Translations under genes and position numbers: made by a program
Notes under the pieces: generated by a model
What the model saw: only the letters and a program-made list of their open reading frames with translations
Told to the model about the DNA's origin: nothing
Databases searched by the model: none
Shown: piece by piece, positions 44,481 through 56,213 of the stretch
How positions within the stretch are numbered: the first letter of the stretch is position 1
Layout of the letters: each line of letters starts with the position of its first letter
Assembly: GCA_963422465.1 (NCBI GenBank)
Contig: OY730174.1
Coordinates: forward strand, 2,356,001-2,420,000
Length of the DNA: 64,000 nt
Source: Lichina pygmaea
Lineage: Eukaryota > Ascomycota > Lichinomycetes > Lichinales > Lichinaceae
Reading direction: 5' to 3'

Positions 44481-47400
44481 CACTCAACTTGCTTTTTGAT
44501 CTCTCGGGCACGCACCCAGGCGCGCCAGGGTATACGATTCGGGAGGCGGGCAGTAGACCAAGTTTCTCTGTCATGCCGTGTCGTTCTCGGGGTTCCCAGT
44601 ATCTCTCTCTCTCCCAATCCTCGTCTTTCTCTTTCCATTCTCTCCCACTCTTATCTTCTCATCTACTCCCTTCTCCATCCCTCCTTCTCTTCGTCCCTCG
44701 GTTTTATTTAGAACTGCAGGCGCCATGCCTCGAACAAAGATATATCTCCCTTTCTTTACCTTCTCATTGGCGGAAATGGACACTTTGCATCAACTTTCAC
44801 ACTGCATGGCCAGGACGGAGAGAGGGAAACCCCCTCCCCCAAGCAAATGAAGGGAAGAATTGATCGAAAATCAACAAAGAAGGTTTTGATGCAGCGACGC
44901 ATGCAGTCTCAGCCGTAGTGCCAACAGCAGCAGCAGCTGCTGCTGCTGCAGTGCAAGAGGCGGTGGCTATCGTCGGGTAGATCTACAGGGTGCCACGGCC
45001 TGCAGACCTTACGTTGCATGCATGTCTGCGTGCTTGAGGTAAGAGTGAGGCCGAGTGATCACGATTATACTTTCATGAGCCTCGTGCGCTTGTTCCACTC
45101 AACCTCTGCGCCCGTCCCTCTCTCCTGCCATTGGAGTTGTTCCCCACGAACAGATGACGCGCGAATGACTTTGGTTGTCCAACCCGAAAAAAGGCCTCTG
45201 AGCGAGATGCAGCTCTTCTGCGAAGGACGTGCAGCTCTTTTCCTAAAGCATGACCTGTGCCGGCAAGGCTGGCATGTGCTTATAGTTTGTTTCTCCCGGT
45301 TATAAGGTATGGAGTAGGGAAGTAGTCTGATGGCGATGATCTATGCGGCCGAGAGAGAAAAGAAGGAAAAAAAAAGGGTTGTAGGCTGCAGTGGCTTGCG
45401 AACGTGGCGGAGGGTTGTGGTGCTTCGTTCCTCCACGACAGCAGATCTGGCAGGACATGACTTTGCATATGTATGCATCGCACATGCATGGCCTCTGCAA
45501 GGATGGTAAGAGAGATCTTGAGGAATAGGGACTCGTGCTGCATGCTGTATGTATGCGTGTATGTGTGGGGGTGTGTATATGTGTGTGCTTGCGTTGACCG
45601 CATGGAGATGCTGTACGACGCTGGAATGCCATGTCCAGGTCTGGACTTCTGTGTGCCAAGAGCAGGTCCCAAAATGAGTCTGCGGATTCCGCAGGCAGAT
45701 GCGAGGTCGCTCCTGGTCGATCAACATCGTTGGTCCGATCAAAGATCCAGCTGTAGGTGTGACTCTTCTAGGAGAGAGGATCGAAAGGTTGAGCGCCGAA
45801 CTCGCGTGGATAGAGTAAGATGGAACACGCTGTGCTGCATTGTTAGCTTCAGTACGGCGCGGCGGTGCAGGATTAGAGACGAGGCCTCAAGGGAGAAATG
45901 CCTCAGACATTGTCCAGGCCCCCTTGCTAACGGCGCCTGATGAGTGAAACGTGGTTCGAGTCCAGCTTTGAAGTGGGCCGACACTCCCAAGGTATGAAGT
46001 CGGCGGACGTGGGTCAGCGAGGAGATGGTGTTTCGCCAAAAGCAACCCCGAGAGCTGTGGCCACGCACGCCACTTGTACGGAAGTAAGAAGCGGCTCGAT
46101 GACGAAGCAAGCAACAGGACCCGAGAGGCCCCACGAAAAACGCGAATGAGGGGGCCGTTCCGCGAGCCCCAGTCAGATCTTGTTGCAACTCCACGACGAG
46201 CGTGTCGGAAGCAATCGGTGGCAGCGGTCCCGCATGAGGTACCGTCAGTTCAAAGCAGGTCAGCCCGACGCAACGGTCTCGACCCGATACGACTGACTCG
46301 CCATCTGAAAGAACTCTTGCCCTCGCTCGTGGACGGCTACGGTAGAAACCTCGGCGTGCAGCGATCTGCGTCGGGTGCTACAGTTCTTTGTGCGACTGTA
46401 GCGGCGGGTAGCCCGTAGAGCTACTGGTACGAGGTACTCAGGCTGGTGGGGTCATGATGCACGAGCGGCGAGCACATGACACCGTCGAAGCCGGGACCAA
46501 TGTACTGTAAGCAGCCCACGGGAAGGATCTGCAGCCTTGCTGACGAAGAGTCAGCCGTGGCTCCAATAGAACGGCCCAGCCAGCCGCAAGCCACACATTT
46601 GTCGAGGCAGGGTTGAGGATCTTTTGCAGGGTTGTCGTGCGAGAATGATAGCGACAGACTCAGAATCAGAAGACTGAAGGCAGATCTCTTGGAGCCAACA
46701 ACCAGAGGTCCGCCAACTGCGGCCACACATGTGTCTGGGCGAATTCTAGTCTCAGCTTCCCGCTCACCTGCTGCCTGCTGCCTGCATGGCACTGGATAGG
46801 TCATTTGTTTGCAGATCGTTCCGCTGCCAAGCAGCCCGTGCAGGAGTACTTTAAGGGTACCGTAGATGCTAGCGCCGGCATTGATGCCCAAAGCTCCTCA
46901 GGAAACGCGATGTCGCTTTTGAGTTATTTTGAGCCTCTCATAGGCCATCTGAGTTCGACGCCAAGGGGATCAACCGAAACTCTGGTGTGCATCTGCAAAT
47001 CTCTGGCAGCAACGGGGGTGCAGTGGGCGTCTCTGCCCGAGATTGGAAAAAGGAAAGCCTGTACGCCAGAGCAATACTAGCGTTGCTCGTTGCTGCGAGG
47101 GGATACGCGGCTGTATAGCCAATCACCAGACTGGAGCCTACTAGTGATATCCCGGGCCGTTGAAGGTAATTAGAGATTCTCGAATGATTCCGATGTTTGA
47201 GAGGCAAGCCGACAGCATCCTGACGTAACATCAGGCATATCAATGTCTGTCAGAGTATCAGGTGGAAACAGAACTGGGCCAGACTACGATCGAAGCTTCA
47301 AGTTGGGTATCCCACAGCGGGTCTGGTTCATTATTGCTCCAGTCTCTCGCGTAGTAACCTGGTAGAGACCGATGGTGACGGCGGTAGGAGAGGGATATCT

Positions 47401-48690
47401 AGAGAAGAAAGGGGGCATCGTAGGAGAGGAATCGACAGTGGAAGGGGGGGGGGGGGGGGGGGGGGGGGCGAGCAGGAGGGAAATCCGTGGAAGTTTGAGG
47501 TGTTGAGAGAAGAAAAAAGGGCCTGGCGTCCAAATCCACTGCTCCGTCCCATCCAATGAACCCGGAAAAAGCCCCAGGCAGGGGAAGTCGAGTCCGTCTG
47601 TCGTGATCGGCCCGCCGGCGGAATCGTTGCTGTCGAAGTCGAAGTCGAAGTCGGTGCCGTAGTCGTCCAACGGCCACCGACGGGCAAGTTGTCGGTTCCC
47701 AACGAAGAAGCGCGCGGGTCCGGGAGAGGTCGTGCCATGCCCCGGGCTTTGGGCGTCGCCCCTGCTCCCGATGACCCAGCTACGACCCTTTTGTGACGGA
47801 AGGGGAGCTTTTTTGTTGATCCTCCACTGTCTCCCTGGCCCGGGCTCAGGTGACGGCCACGTCGCGAATACGGGAACTGGACGTGCACCTACCAACCCTG
47901 TCTTTCGACATTACTTCCCACTCGACGCGGTCCCGACTCGCGGAGTATCCAGAGCCGCGCCTTTCATGGGCTGGGCGCGTGCTCTCCCTGGTTGTTTCTC
48001 TTTCTGATCCATCCTCTCACACCGGCCCATTCTCGGTGAGGAGCCCGCCTCTAGGGCTGGGATGGCCACGACATCGTCCCCGGTCTGGTCGATGGCCACT
48101 TTCCTTTTTCTCTTTAGGCGGCTCTATCCCCACCTACCAGCCTGACCGGGCTAGAGGGTAGGCCAGGAGAGCCTTGTTGATGCGCGCTTCTTCATTGGTC
48201 TGCCCGCCGGTGCGGCCGACACGTCTCGCTGTGCCGTGCTCGGTGTCGCATGCCGAGTTCGAGCCGCCGACGGGCCGATGGAAAAAAAAAAGGTCGACGG
48301 ACCAATAGCGAAAATGCTCCCCTGCCTGGGCTCAAAAGTCAACGACCGCCAAAAGTCCCCAGAAAGTTCAGCCAGGCCCAAAGAATGAGGGGAAACACTT
48401 CCCAGAAACTCTTCCCCCCCCTGCTCGCCCCGTGATTCCTGCCCCCGATTTCTCCGCGTCGTCACCGTCTCCGACTTTTGTGATTCGTTCGCTTGGGTCG
48501 GCTGGCCGGCAGCAGAGGGGGGGGGGGGGGCACGGGGGTGTCGTGAATCCCTTTCTTCTCTCTGCTTCTCCGTGACCCCCGTGCTTTCCCCCTTTGTAAC
48601 GCGGGAGTAGAGGGGATCCCGGTTTGCTTTCGCCACGGGCAGAGAGGCCCGCCACCAGCCGCCGCCCTTTCCCGCACTTGTTCGCACTAC
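44481..48690. other. Gene-poor 4.2-kb region
   Basis: No recognised gene. It contains CT-rich stretches (44600-44700), a palindrome of AGC and TGC triplets (44923-44951), a TGTG-rich patch (45545-45595), and a run of 25 G (47444-47468). ORFs of 70-200 codons occur on both strands but lack domains, consistent composition and splice signals. The G runs make several of them look longer than they are. Confidence 0.5.
48517..48530 (+). repeat. G14 homopolymer
   Basis: Uninterrupted run of 14 G about 160 bp upstream of the TATA-like box of the RfeG-like gene. Long G runs recur in the window. Confidence 0.8.
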
Positions 48691-48696
48691 TATAAG
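48691..48696 (+). promoter_or_regulatory. TATA-like box of the RfeG-like gene
   Basis: TATAAG on the plus strand with a long pyrimidine-rich leader (about 48700-49376) before the ATG at 49377. The leader would be about 650 nt, unusually long, with several upstream ATGs, suggesting translational control or a missed leader intron. Confidence 0.35.
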
Positions 48697-49376
48697 AAGG
48701 TCAGCCTCGCCTGCCTGCCATTTGGTTTCAGTCCCCCACCCTTACGTTTCTCAGCCTTTCTTGCCTGCCTCCCAGAACGACCCCGCCACCACCGACCGAG
48801 AGAAACAAGCCCGTTCGTCCTTGGGGCCTCCGAGTCGCTCTTCGTAAGGTCGTTCAGGTCAATCTGGGATTTCGAGCCGGTGCTCGTCCGCCTTGGCCCT
48901 TGGACATCTCCAGTCGGGACCGCTCTTTTTGGATAGTTCCACAGAGAGAGGGAGAGAAGAAATCACCAGAGACTTGCACCCTTGGCATTTTGATCGCTCG
49001 TGGACCCAAGGACCAGAGGGGAAAGGGTTTCTATCCGTCGCTGGATCCCATCCGGCTGGCCAAACCGGGACAGGACTTGCTCAGGATATCCCCTCCGCCC
49101 ATTGGAGCTGTCCAGCGTCGCCGTCTTCCGCTTGTGGCTTTGCGAGTCTGTCTGCGTCTGTGTCTGAGTGTCTGTGTGTGCGTGTGCGCTGTGCGGTGTC
49201 TCTGGGCGTATTCGTGCGTCTCCTCTCGAATGCTACCGACCCGAATTCTGGATCCGTACTGGTCGCCCAGTGGAACCAATCATTCGTATTCCGGGCCGGT
49301 GAGGAGATCTCCTGTGGTCTCTCGACAAGTCAGCTCGTCCCCATCTTCCTCGGTTTCGCCGTACCCACCTGCCAAG

Positions 49377-50418
49377 ATGGGCCTGGCGACGAGGCTGAAC
49401 AAGTATTTCCTTCCGGGAGAGGGCATCCGGCGAGAGGTCATCACGGCAGATATATGTCGCTATCTCGGGAATGATGCGCTCGTGAAGCCAGGAAATTATG
49501 AGGTTGGCATTGCCCATGCGATTTGAATGATGAGATGATGCCTCGTCGCCCGCGTGGCTCGCCCTCTCCGGTCGCGAGGGATATGATCGTGCTGACGCGT
49601 CGCTCGTCGCTCCTTTGCAGGGTCGAGATGGTTTCTGGGTGACGGCGTATCGCGCTCTCACGTCGGTAGGGGACATCCGCAACCAGGCCGAGAACCAGGC
49701 CTTGGGTATGCCCCTCCCTTTGCTGACTGGAAGCTTGCTCGCTCTCAGGATATGATTTCCGATCTGAAGGCCGATTCGCGCCGCTGGGCCGAGGAACAGG
49801 CGCAGGCGCAATCCGACCCACGGATCAGCAGACAAGGTAATAACCGTCTGTTCGTCTCCTTCTGTGTGGTCAGAGGTCGCGAGGCGCAACGGCGGAGTCG
49901 TGGTGATGCGAGAGATCTTTGTCTGATTGTCGCCTTCTCCAGTGGGATATCAGGACTCCCGGACGCACACGTTGCGCCAGCGCCACGGCCCGTCGGCGCA
50001 GCCTCAAGATCCCATGGGTGAAGTTCCCGGGCCAATGGATCCGCGTGGTCCGCCCGCGCCGCAGTATTATGATCCCTATTCGCACCCTGGCGGCCAAGGT
50101 TACCCGGGCCCACCGGGACAGTACCAGGGTTATCCAGCGCAGGATTATCCGCCCGGAACGAACCAAGACTATGCGCCCTATGGTGTCAGGCCGGGCCCAG
50201 ATTATCAGGCGTTTGACCCTGGAGCGAACTATCAGCCTCGGACTGTCCCACAGTACCAGTACGCCTCCGGAGCTCCTCAGGAGGGGTATAACCAACCTCC
50301 CGCGGATCCACAAGGCAACTATCAACCCCAACATCCCATGCCTCGAACCGGAGGACAACCATCGCAACAGCATCCGCCCCGTGGTGATTATCCTCGCGGC
50401 GGCGGTGGCCGGATATGA
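49377..50418 (+). CDS. RfeG-like fungal protein with Pro/Gln/Tyr-rich tail
   Basis: Resembles fungal proteins annotated as transcription factor RfeG-like (recognition from memory, moderate certainty). Exons: 49377-49502, 49621-49665, 49749-49836 and 49943-50418, giving 244 aa; introns are 118, 83 and 106 nt. The conserved N-terminal part reads LNKYFLPGEGIRREVITADICRYLGNDALVKPG, then after splicing GRDGFWVTAYRALTS and MISDLKADSRRWAEEQ. The second half is disordered with Tyr/Pro/Gly/Gln repeats (PPAPQYYDPYSHPGGQGYPGPPGQYQGYPAQDYPPG), a prion-like composition. The frame is open upstream of the ATG through the leader, but homologues start near this Met, so 49377 was chosen. Confidence 0.75.
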
Positions 50419-51437
50419 TAGCTCAGATGTTGTCGATGCCGTCACTGGCTGGATCCGTGGGCCCCTTTGACTATCGCAAACATCGCGATTTGCTCTGAAG
50501 ATGGTTTAGAGTTGGGCTGAGATCCTGGCAGTTCCTCTCTTCGTTCGGTTCCATGATGTGATGATCTCTTCATCTCGTTTCCCATGGACTTGAGGCTCCG
50601 CCGGACGAAAGTATCGCAGTCCGTCTGTTGGCCTCGGATCCGGAAGTGTTTCTTCGCCGTGTCTTTGCAACTCACGTACGGCCTTTTCGGATGTAATCAG
50701 GAAGGAGTCAGGAGATGGATGTCGAGATGTCTCGAATGAGAATGCCACGAGGCTCGGGAGGGATGGTGGAGGTGGTAGATATGGTAGAAGTGATGACCAT
50801 GGCGGGTGCGATGCGATGGGGGAAGGGTTCGGAAGATGCAGCAGCCTCGCAATATCGCGAGCTGGCAATGAAGGGTGGTGTGATTCGGCGACTTGGCATC
50901 GCGTGGAAGTTCTGGCATTGTCTCTTTCGTCTAGCCATTCCCCGTCGATGTCGGTGCGCTGTGCTGCCTCGAACGGACTCGTGTGCCGTCGAGTTGGGGT
51001 GACCGGCCCCGCGAATCTGTAGATATCGCTTCTCTCTCTCTCTTTCGATCGTGTGTGTGGTCGGCGCAAGTACGATTGTCCCCTCAAGATGTTCCTTTTG
51101 TCTAATGTCAACGTCAGCTTCATGTTCCACGTTCAAAGTCCATCGTGACTTCGAAAGAAACTGGGGACCAGGATAGGAGAAGAGTAAGCACTCACGATCC
51201 ACGCCCGCCAGGCCGTCGTCGCTCGACAGGAGAAGACGCCCGCGAGACTCAGAAGTGTTCGTTCGTTCGTTCGTTCGTTCGGTCAAAAGGTTTGTCAGGT
51301 TGAAGGATTGGTTCGGTCGAAGGGTCGCGCCCAGGACGCCGCTGTAAGAATTCGGTCGGCTCTTTCAGGATATCGATCCGGCTAACGGTCAAGGCATGGA
51401 AGCATGTGGCGGAGACTTTTTGTGCGTTCAACCTGGC
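50419..51437. other. Spacer between convergent genes
   Basis: About 1 kb. It contains the TTCG tetranucleotide repeat (GTTCGTTCG..., 51259-51280) and a CT run (51030-51042). No gene is supported. Confidence 0.5.
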
Positions 51438-51623
51438 CCGACTCCCCAGCGCCCCCCGGTGATACCTCGTCAGGGTTCAGGGGGAGACGCGGCGAAGGAG
51501 CGGCAAGACGACTTCCCCGTCGAGGATGGGCCGACTCCCCAGCACCCCCGGTGATACCCCGTCAGGGCTCAGCCGGAGGCGCGGCGAAGGAGCGGCAAGA
51601 CGACATCCCCGTCGAGGAAGGGC
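51438..51623. repeat. 93-bp tandem duplication spanning the stop codon of the coiled-coil gene
   Basis: Copies 51438-51530 and 51531-51623 are about 90 percent identical. On the minus strand each encodes the same last residues, LDGDVVLPLLRRASG-stop and LDGEVVLPLLRRVSP-stop. The duplication therefore repeats the terminal codons, the stop and about 50 bp of 3' flank. Confidence 0.88.
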
Positions 51624-54575
51624 CACCAGGAGTCTCCTGCCCACCATTGGTTCCAATCGAATGCGACTTTGACCGCCCACGCGGGAGTCTGGCCCCAGAG
51701 CAGCCACCAGAATCTGTTGCAGGCGTAGCGAGTGCTTTGGAGGTCGTATTGAGCTCGGCTGTCCATGAGGCCGCGGAAACCAGGCGCCCAGTAGCCGTTC
51801 AAACGACCGCTCGCAATGTCCTCGGTCGCGACGTACATGCTCAGAAGACGGACGGAGATGCACGCGATACCGGCACCGAACAGAATTCCGAAGAGCAGCG
51901 CGAGCGTGACGCCGAAAGCCGATCGGAGAGGCCCACGTCCCGGGGCTGGTCGACCCTGGTGGATCAAGACGGGCGGCTGCTGCGCAGGCTCGGCCGTGGT
52001 CTGGGTCGCGGCGTCCGACCGAGCGATCTCTTTCGTGCGGGCTTCCTGCAGTTCGGCCCTCAGGACGGCGCTGGCTGCCTTCTCGCGATCGAGTTCCTTT
52101 CGCAGACCGTCCAAGTCGTCGACCGAAATGAGCGGCGGCGGGATGAACGTGAGGATGTCTCGCAGCCGACGCAGTTCGGCATCGGTCCTCTCTCGCTCGG
52201 CCGAGGCGGCTTGAAGTTGCCCGACAAGCTCGGCGTTGCGATCGAGTTCCGACTGGAGGCGCCTCGCGTCCTCAGTCTCAGCCGGCGGCGGCGTCATCGC
52301 GCGCGCAGCTTCGAACATGAGTAGCTCGGACGCAGCAAAGTCTCGCTCGGCAGACGTCGCCTGAAGCTGCTCGAAGAGCTGCTCAACTTGTCGCTCGACT
52401 TGCTCGGTGTTGCGGAGGACATCTTGCTGCAGACGCCTCACTTCCTCTGACTCCTCGGCGCGCGGCGTCGACATCGCGCGCGCGGCTCGGAGGTCGAGGA
52501 GTTCGGCCGCTTTGCTGTCACGCTCCGCAGACACCGTCTCCAGCTGCCGGAAAAGCTGCTCGACCTGCTGTCCAACCTGCTCAGTGTTGCTGAGCACGAC
52601 TTCCTGCAGACGCCGGACTTCCTCTGCCTCTTCGGCGCGCGGCGTCGACTTCGCGCGCGCGGCTTCGAGCTCGAGGAGTTCGGCGGCAGTCCTGTCGCGC
52701 TCCGCGGAAGCTTGCTCGAGCTTCTGGCACAGCTCCGCGTTGCGCATGAGCAGGTTCTTGTTGTCCTCCGACGACTCGCGCTCGCTTTCCTCGGCCGCTC
52801 GCTTCATGGCATTGGCGGCCCGGGTGGCAATCAAGGCTCGTTCCGCCTGTCTGCTCCAATCGGCCCGGACCGCATCGTGCTGCTCAATCTGCGCCTCGGC
52901 CTCGTCCAGCTCGCTCCTCAGCCCGTCGGCCCGCTCCTTCGCCGTCGTCTTGGCAGCCTCGAGATCCGAGATGCGGCGGAGATGCGCTTGCCTACCAACC
53001 ACCTGCGCTGCGATTTGATTTCTCGCCTCCTCCAACTCGGAAATCTTGGCCGCCAGCTCCGACTTGGCATCCTCCGCGGCTTGCCTCCATCCATCCGTCG
53101 CCACGGTCTCTGCCTCCTCGAGAGCTCTGTCCTTCTCCGCCAAGAGTGCCTCGAACGCCGCCCGAGACGCCTGCATAGCGGCACGATGGGTCTCCGCCTG
53201 CTCTTGGAGCTGGCGTTCACCGCGCGCTTTCAGGGCGCCCAGGTCTCGCTGGCGCTCGCTCTCGACGGTCTCGGACATGGACCGGAGTTCGTCAAGCTGG
53301 CCTTTCAGCCCGCTCAACTCCCTCTGGCCCTCGGCCTGTTGCAATTCCAGGGCAGCGATCTGCCCGGAGGCGTCAACGAGTCGCGCCTGGAATTCCACCG
53401 CAACGGCCTGGGCCGAGGCGAAATGCTGGAGCGCAGTTTCGTGCTCGGCCTTGAGCGAGGCGGTATCGCTCAGGTGTTGGGCCTTGGCCTCTTCGAGTCG
53501 ACGCTCGGCCTCCTCCGCGCGAAACTTGTCGGAGTTGGCGAGCTCGAGCTGAGACATCAGCTCCGCGTTCCTGGACAGCTCCAACTCCAAACGGGCTTCG
53601 TTGTCTTTGCCGAGCGATTGGAGAGACTGTACGACCAGGCCGAACTCGTTGCGTTGGCTGGCTAGCTTCTCCTCGGTGTGGTTCTGCAGGGATCTGGACT
53701 CCTCCGCTGCAGCGGCCTGCGCATGGACGAGCGCGGCCTCCAACTCCACCACCTTGGATCGCTCGATGCCGACCATACGCTCGAGCTCGTCTTCTCGCCG
53801 GAGCTGAGTGTTCAGACCCGAAACCAGCGGCGGTTGAGCCTCTGGGGACGGGAGTCGGTCCGTCTGGGATTCCTGCTCGAGCGGCATCCCCGTCTGCTGC
53901 TGCTGCTCGAGACCCGGCAGCTGCTGCGTCTGGTTCTGACGCTCTTGCTCTTCCTCCGACATCCGGACCGCTTCGCGGGCGGACTGGGGCGCCTGCGCTG
54001 GATCTTCCTCGTTCTTCTCTGGGACGAGCTTGCGCTCTCCATCTTCCTCATCGTCGTCCTGCTGCGCTCGCTGCCTCGCCAGACCCGCCGCTTCTTCCTC
54101 CCGCCGCCGCTCCTGCTCGGCTTCCCGCTCAGCTTGCTGCTGCTGCTGCTCCTCTTGCTGCTGCCGTCGCTCCTGCTCTCGAATGAGCTCTCGCTGGGCC
54201 TGCTGCTGCTCGACTTGCTGCTGCTGCTGCTGCTGTCCTCGCGGTGCTGGCTGCACGAGCTGCTGCTGCGTCCGCCGTTGCTGCCTCTGCAGTCTCCGCC
54301 GCTGTTGTCGACTCGTGGGCTGGTCCCCAGGAGTGTCGAGGCCCGTCGATTGCCCTGGGGTCGAAGGCAGCGGGGACGAATCCACCGGGCCACCCCCAGG
54401 CGCATGGACGGCACCGCCGAGAGCCGAGGTCCGCAGAGCGAGGATATTTTCTTCTCCCCGCTCCGGCCCTGCCTGCGTCTCAGCGTCCTCCGTGTCGACA
54501 GGCGCTGCTGCGGCTCGCGGCCCGGGAGTATTTTCTTCCCCCCGGACAGGCCTGTCCAGCATCTCGACCTCCTTT

Positions 54576-54606
<31 letters not shown>

Positions 54607-56213
54607 GGCCGAGGGCCGGGGTACGCGACGCCAGGGTATTTTCTTCCCCCAACGCCGGCCCTTCCAGCATCTCGGTGTCGGCGCCATCGGCAGGCGCGGT
54701 AGCCGCGGAAGTATTTTCTTCCCTCCGCTTCACCAACTCCTCGAATTCCGCATCCGACATCGCGAGCTCGGCCTCGAGCTGGTCCACGAGGTCGCCCAGC
54801 GAGCTGGACGATGTTGACGAGGCATCGCCGGCTGCTGCTTCGATCGCCGCGCGATCCTCAAGGTCCGCGGGAAGGCCGGTGACAGGGCTCGAAGCGTCGC
54901 TGTACTCGGTCTCTTGACCCCAGACGGGTTCTTCCCAGCCACACTTGTGGGACAAGACTCCGATGAGCTCGTCGAAGTGCCTCCAAGGTAGGCGGCGGAC
55001 CTTAAGGATGCTGGACGGATCGGCTCCCTGGAAGATTAAAGTCAGCACCGATCGCTCCTCGTTCTGGAGGAGGAAGGGACGAAGAAGCAGGGAAGACGGA
55101 AGAGGAAGAAGCGACGAGTGAGGGAGAGGGTTTGGTGCCAGATATTTCGGATGAGACTTACCTCCAGGTGGACTTTGCTCGCCACGAAATCCCGCACGCT
55201 GTTGCGGTCCTCGGGCGCCAGCTTGCCTAGAGCCTTCGCGATCCACTCACGATGCTCCATGGAAAGACGGACCTTGCGATCCGCCTTGGCGCGCGGGGCC
55301 GTCTTCAGCACCGATTCCCCAGCCGGCGGCGCGTCTCTGGCCCTCTCGGCTTCTTCGACTTCTCTGTGACGAGGGTCGAAGAGAGCAGGATCGTCCCAGA
55401 CGGACCCCACTGTAGCCGGACACGGCGTCTCGAATACGCGCGTGTCGAAGAGGGTGGAATCATGCCAGACGGTGTCCGAACCACCCAAGGTGAACGCAGG
55501 GCTCGCCGTTGCCGACGAGTTGCCCGCGCCAAAGATGAACCCTTGCGGGATCGTCACCTCGGCGGAAGAGGCGGACACCGACGCGGGCCGGCGGGAGACA
55601 TCGGGGAGTGCGGGATTGAACGGCACCGCGGGAAGCACGTTGCCGAATAACGTCCCACCCCGGGGGGCAGGAGCGCCGAAAACAACCGCGGTTGACGGAG
55701 CGGCCGGTGCCAAGCTCGACGCCGTGACGGCCGGGCTGAATTCGACCGACGGAAAGGAAGCGCCGAACGCCACCGACGGCCCCGGGCTTGGCGTACCCGG
55801 AGACAGCTGGGCGAGAGCGTTCGCCGGTGGGGGAGGTGGGCCGGGCCCCAGCTGCGGTGGGCGAGAAACTGACTCCGACCGCGCTGCCTCCGCTCGTTCC
55901 GTCCCTTGCGTCGCCGGTATCGGCTGCGACGGACGAGATTGCTGCTGCTCGCGGGCGCGAGCCCGGGCTGCACTTACCATCCCGGCGGGGATGGGCTCGC
56001 CGCGCTGGTACTTCTCCACGATGTCGTCGGAGACCTCGGTCTGGGGGCGGGACCGGGAAGGAAGAGGTGTGGTCGGGATAGAGGACTCAGTCGGGGGGCG
56101 GGACCGAGAGGAAAGAGAGGTGGTCGGGTTGAAGGACTCGGTCGGGGGGCGGGACCGAGAGGAAGAGGGGTTGGTCGGAGAGAAGGAAGGGGAACGGCCT
56201 GGAGTCTGGTTCG
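51569..56213 (-). CDS. Very long coiled-coil protein with one C-terminal membrane segment, 5' end in assembly gap
   Basis: Not recognised. Exon 55027-51569 (1153 codons with stop) is joined to an upstream exon ending at 55163 by a 135-nt intron (GTAAGT...TTCCAG); the junction reads KVHLE-GADPSSILKV. The upstream exon is open to the 200-base gap, so the start is lost. Regions from the N-side: 17-residue tandem repeat (see 56035-56187), a Gly/Pro/Phe region (FGASFPSVEF, FGAPAPRGG), a helical segment MEHREWIAKALGKLAPEDRN, an acidic segment with EENT repeats and a poly-Asp run, a Gln-rich run, then about 600 residues of heptad-type coiled coil with a threefold repeat (ASAERD...AAELL...ARAMSTPRAEE). 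A membrane segment (VTLALLFGILFGAGIACISV) and a Trp-rich tail (RFWWLLWGQTPAW, NQWWAGDSWWPF) end the protein. A tail-anchored organelle or nuclear-envelope tether is possible. In GTAAGTGCAG at 55979 a second, in-frame 54-nt intron is possible. Confidence 0.7.
56035..56187 (-). repeat. 51-bp coding minisatellite next to the assembly gap
   Basis: Three tandem 51-bp units (56035-56085, 56086-56136, 56137-56187) encode 17-residue repeats of the type SRSRPPTESFNPTTSLS on the minus strand. The array is cut by the N gap 26 bases further on, suggesting that the gap marks a longer array. Confidence 0.85.

Noticed and set aside
45945-45970. tRNA-like GGTTCGAGTCC
   Set aside because: It matches the B-box consensus, but the flanking bases do not pair into a T stem and no acceptor stem or anticodon arm can be drawn.
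47284-47895. Frames of about 200 codons through the G25 run, minus strand
   Set aside because: The frames are open because poly-C encodes poly-Pro and the flanks are GC-rich; no start context, domain or splice sites.
48893-49526. Frames of about 200 codons in the leader of the RfeG-like gene
   Set aside because: One is in frame with the true start but is Arg/Ser/Cys-rich leader sequence; homologues begin at the Met at 49377.
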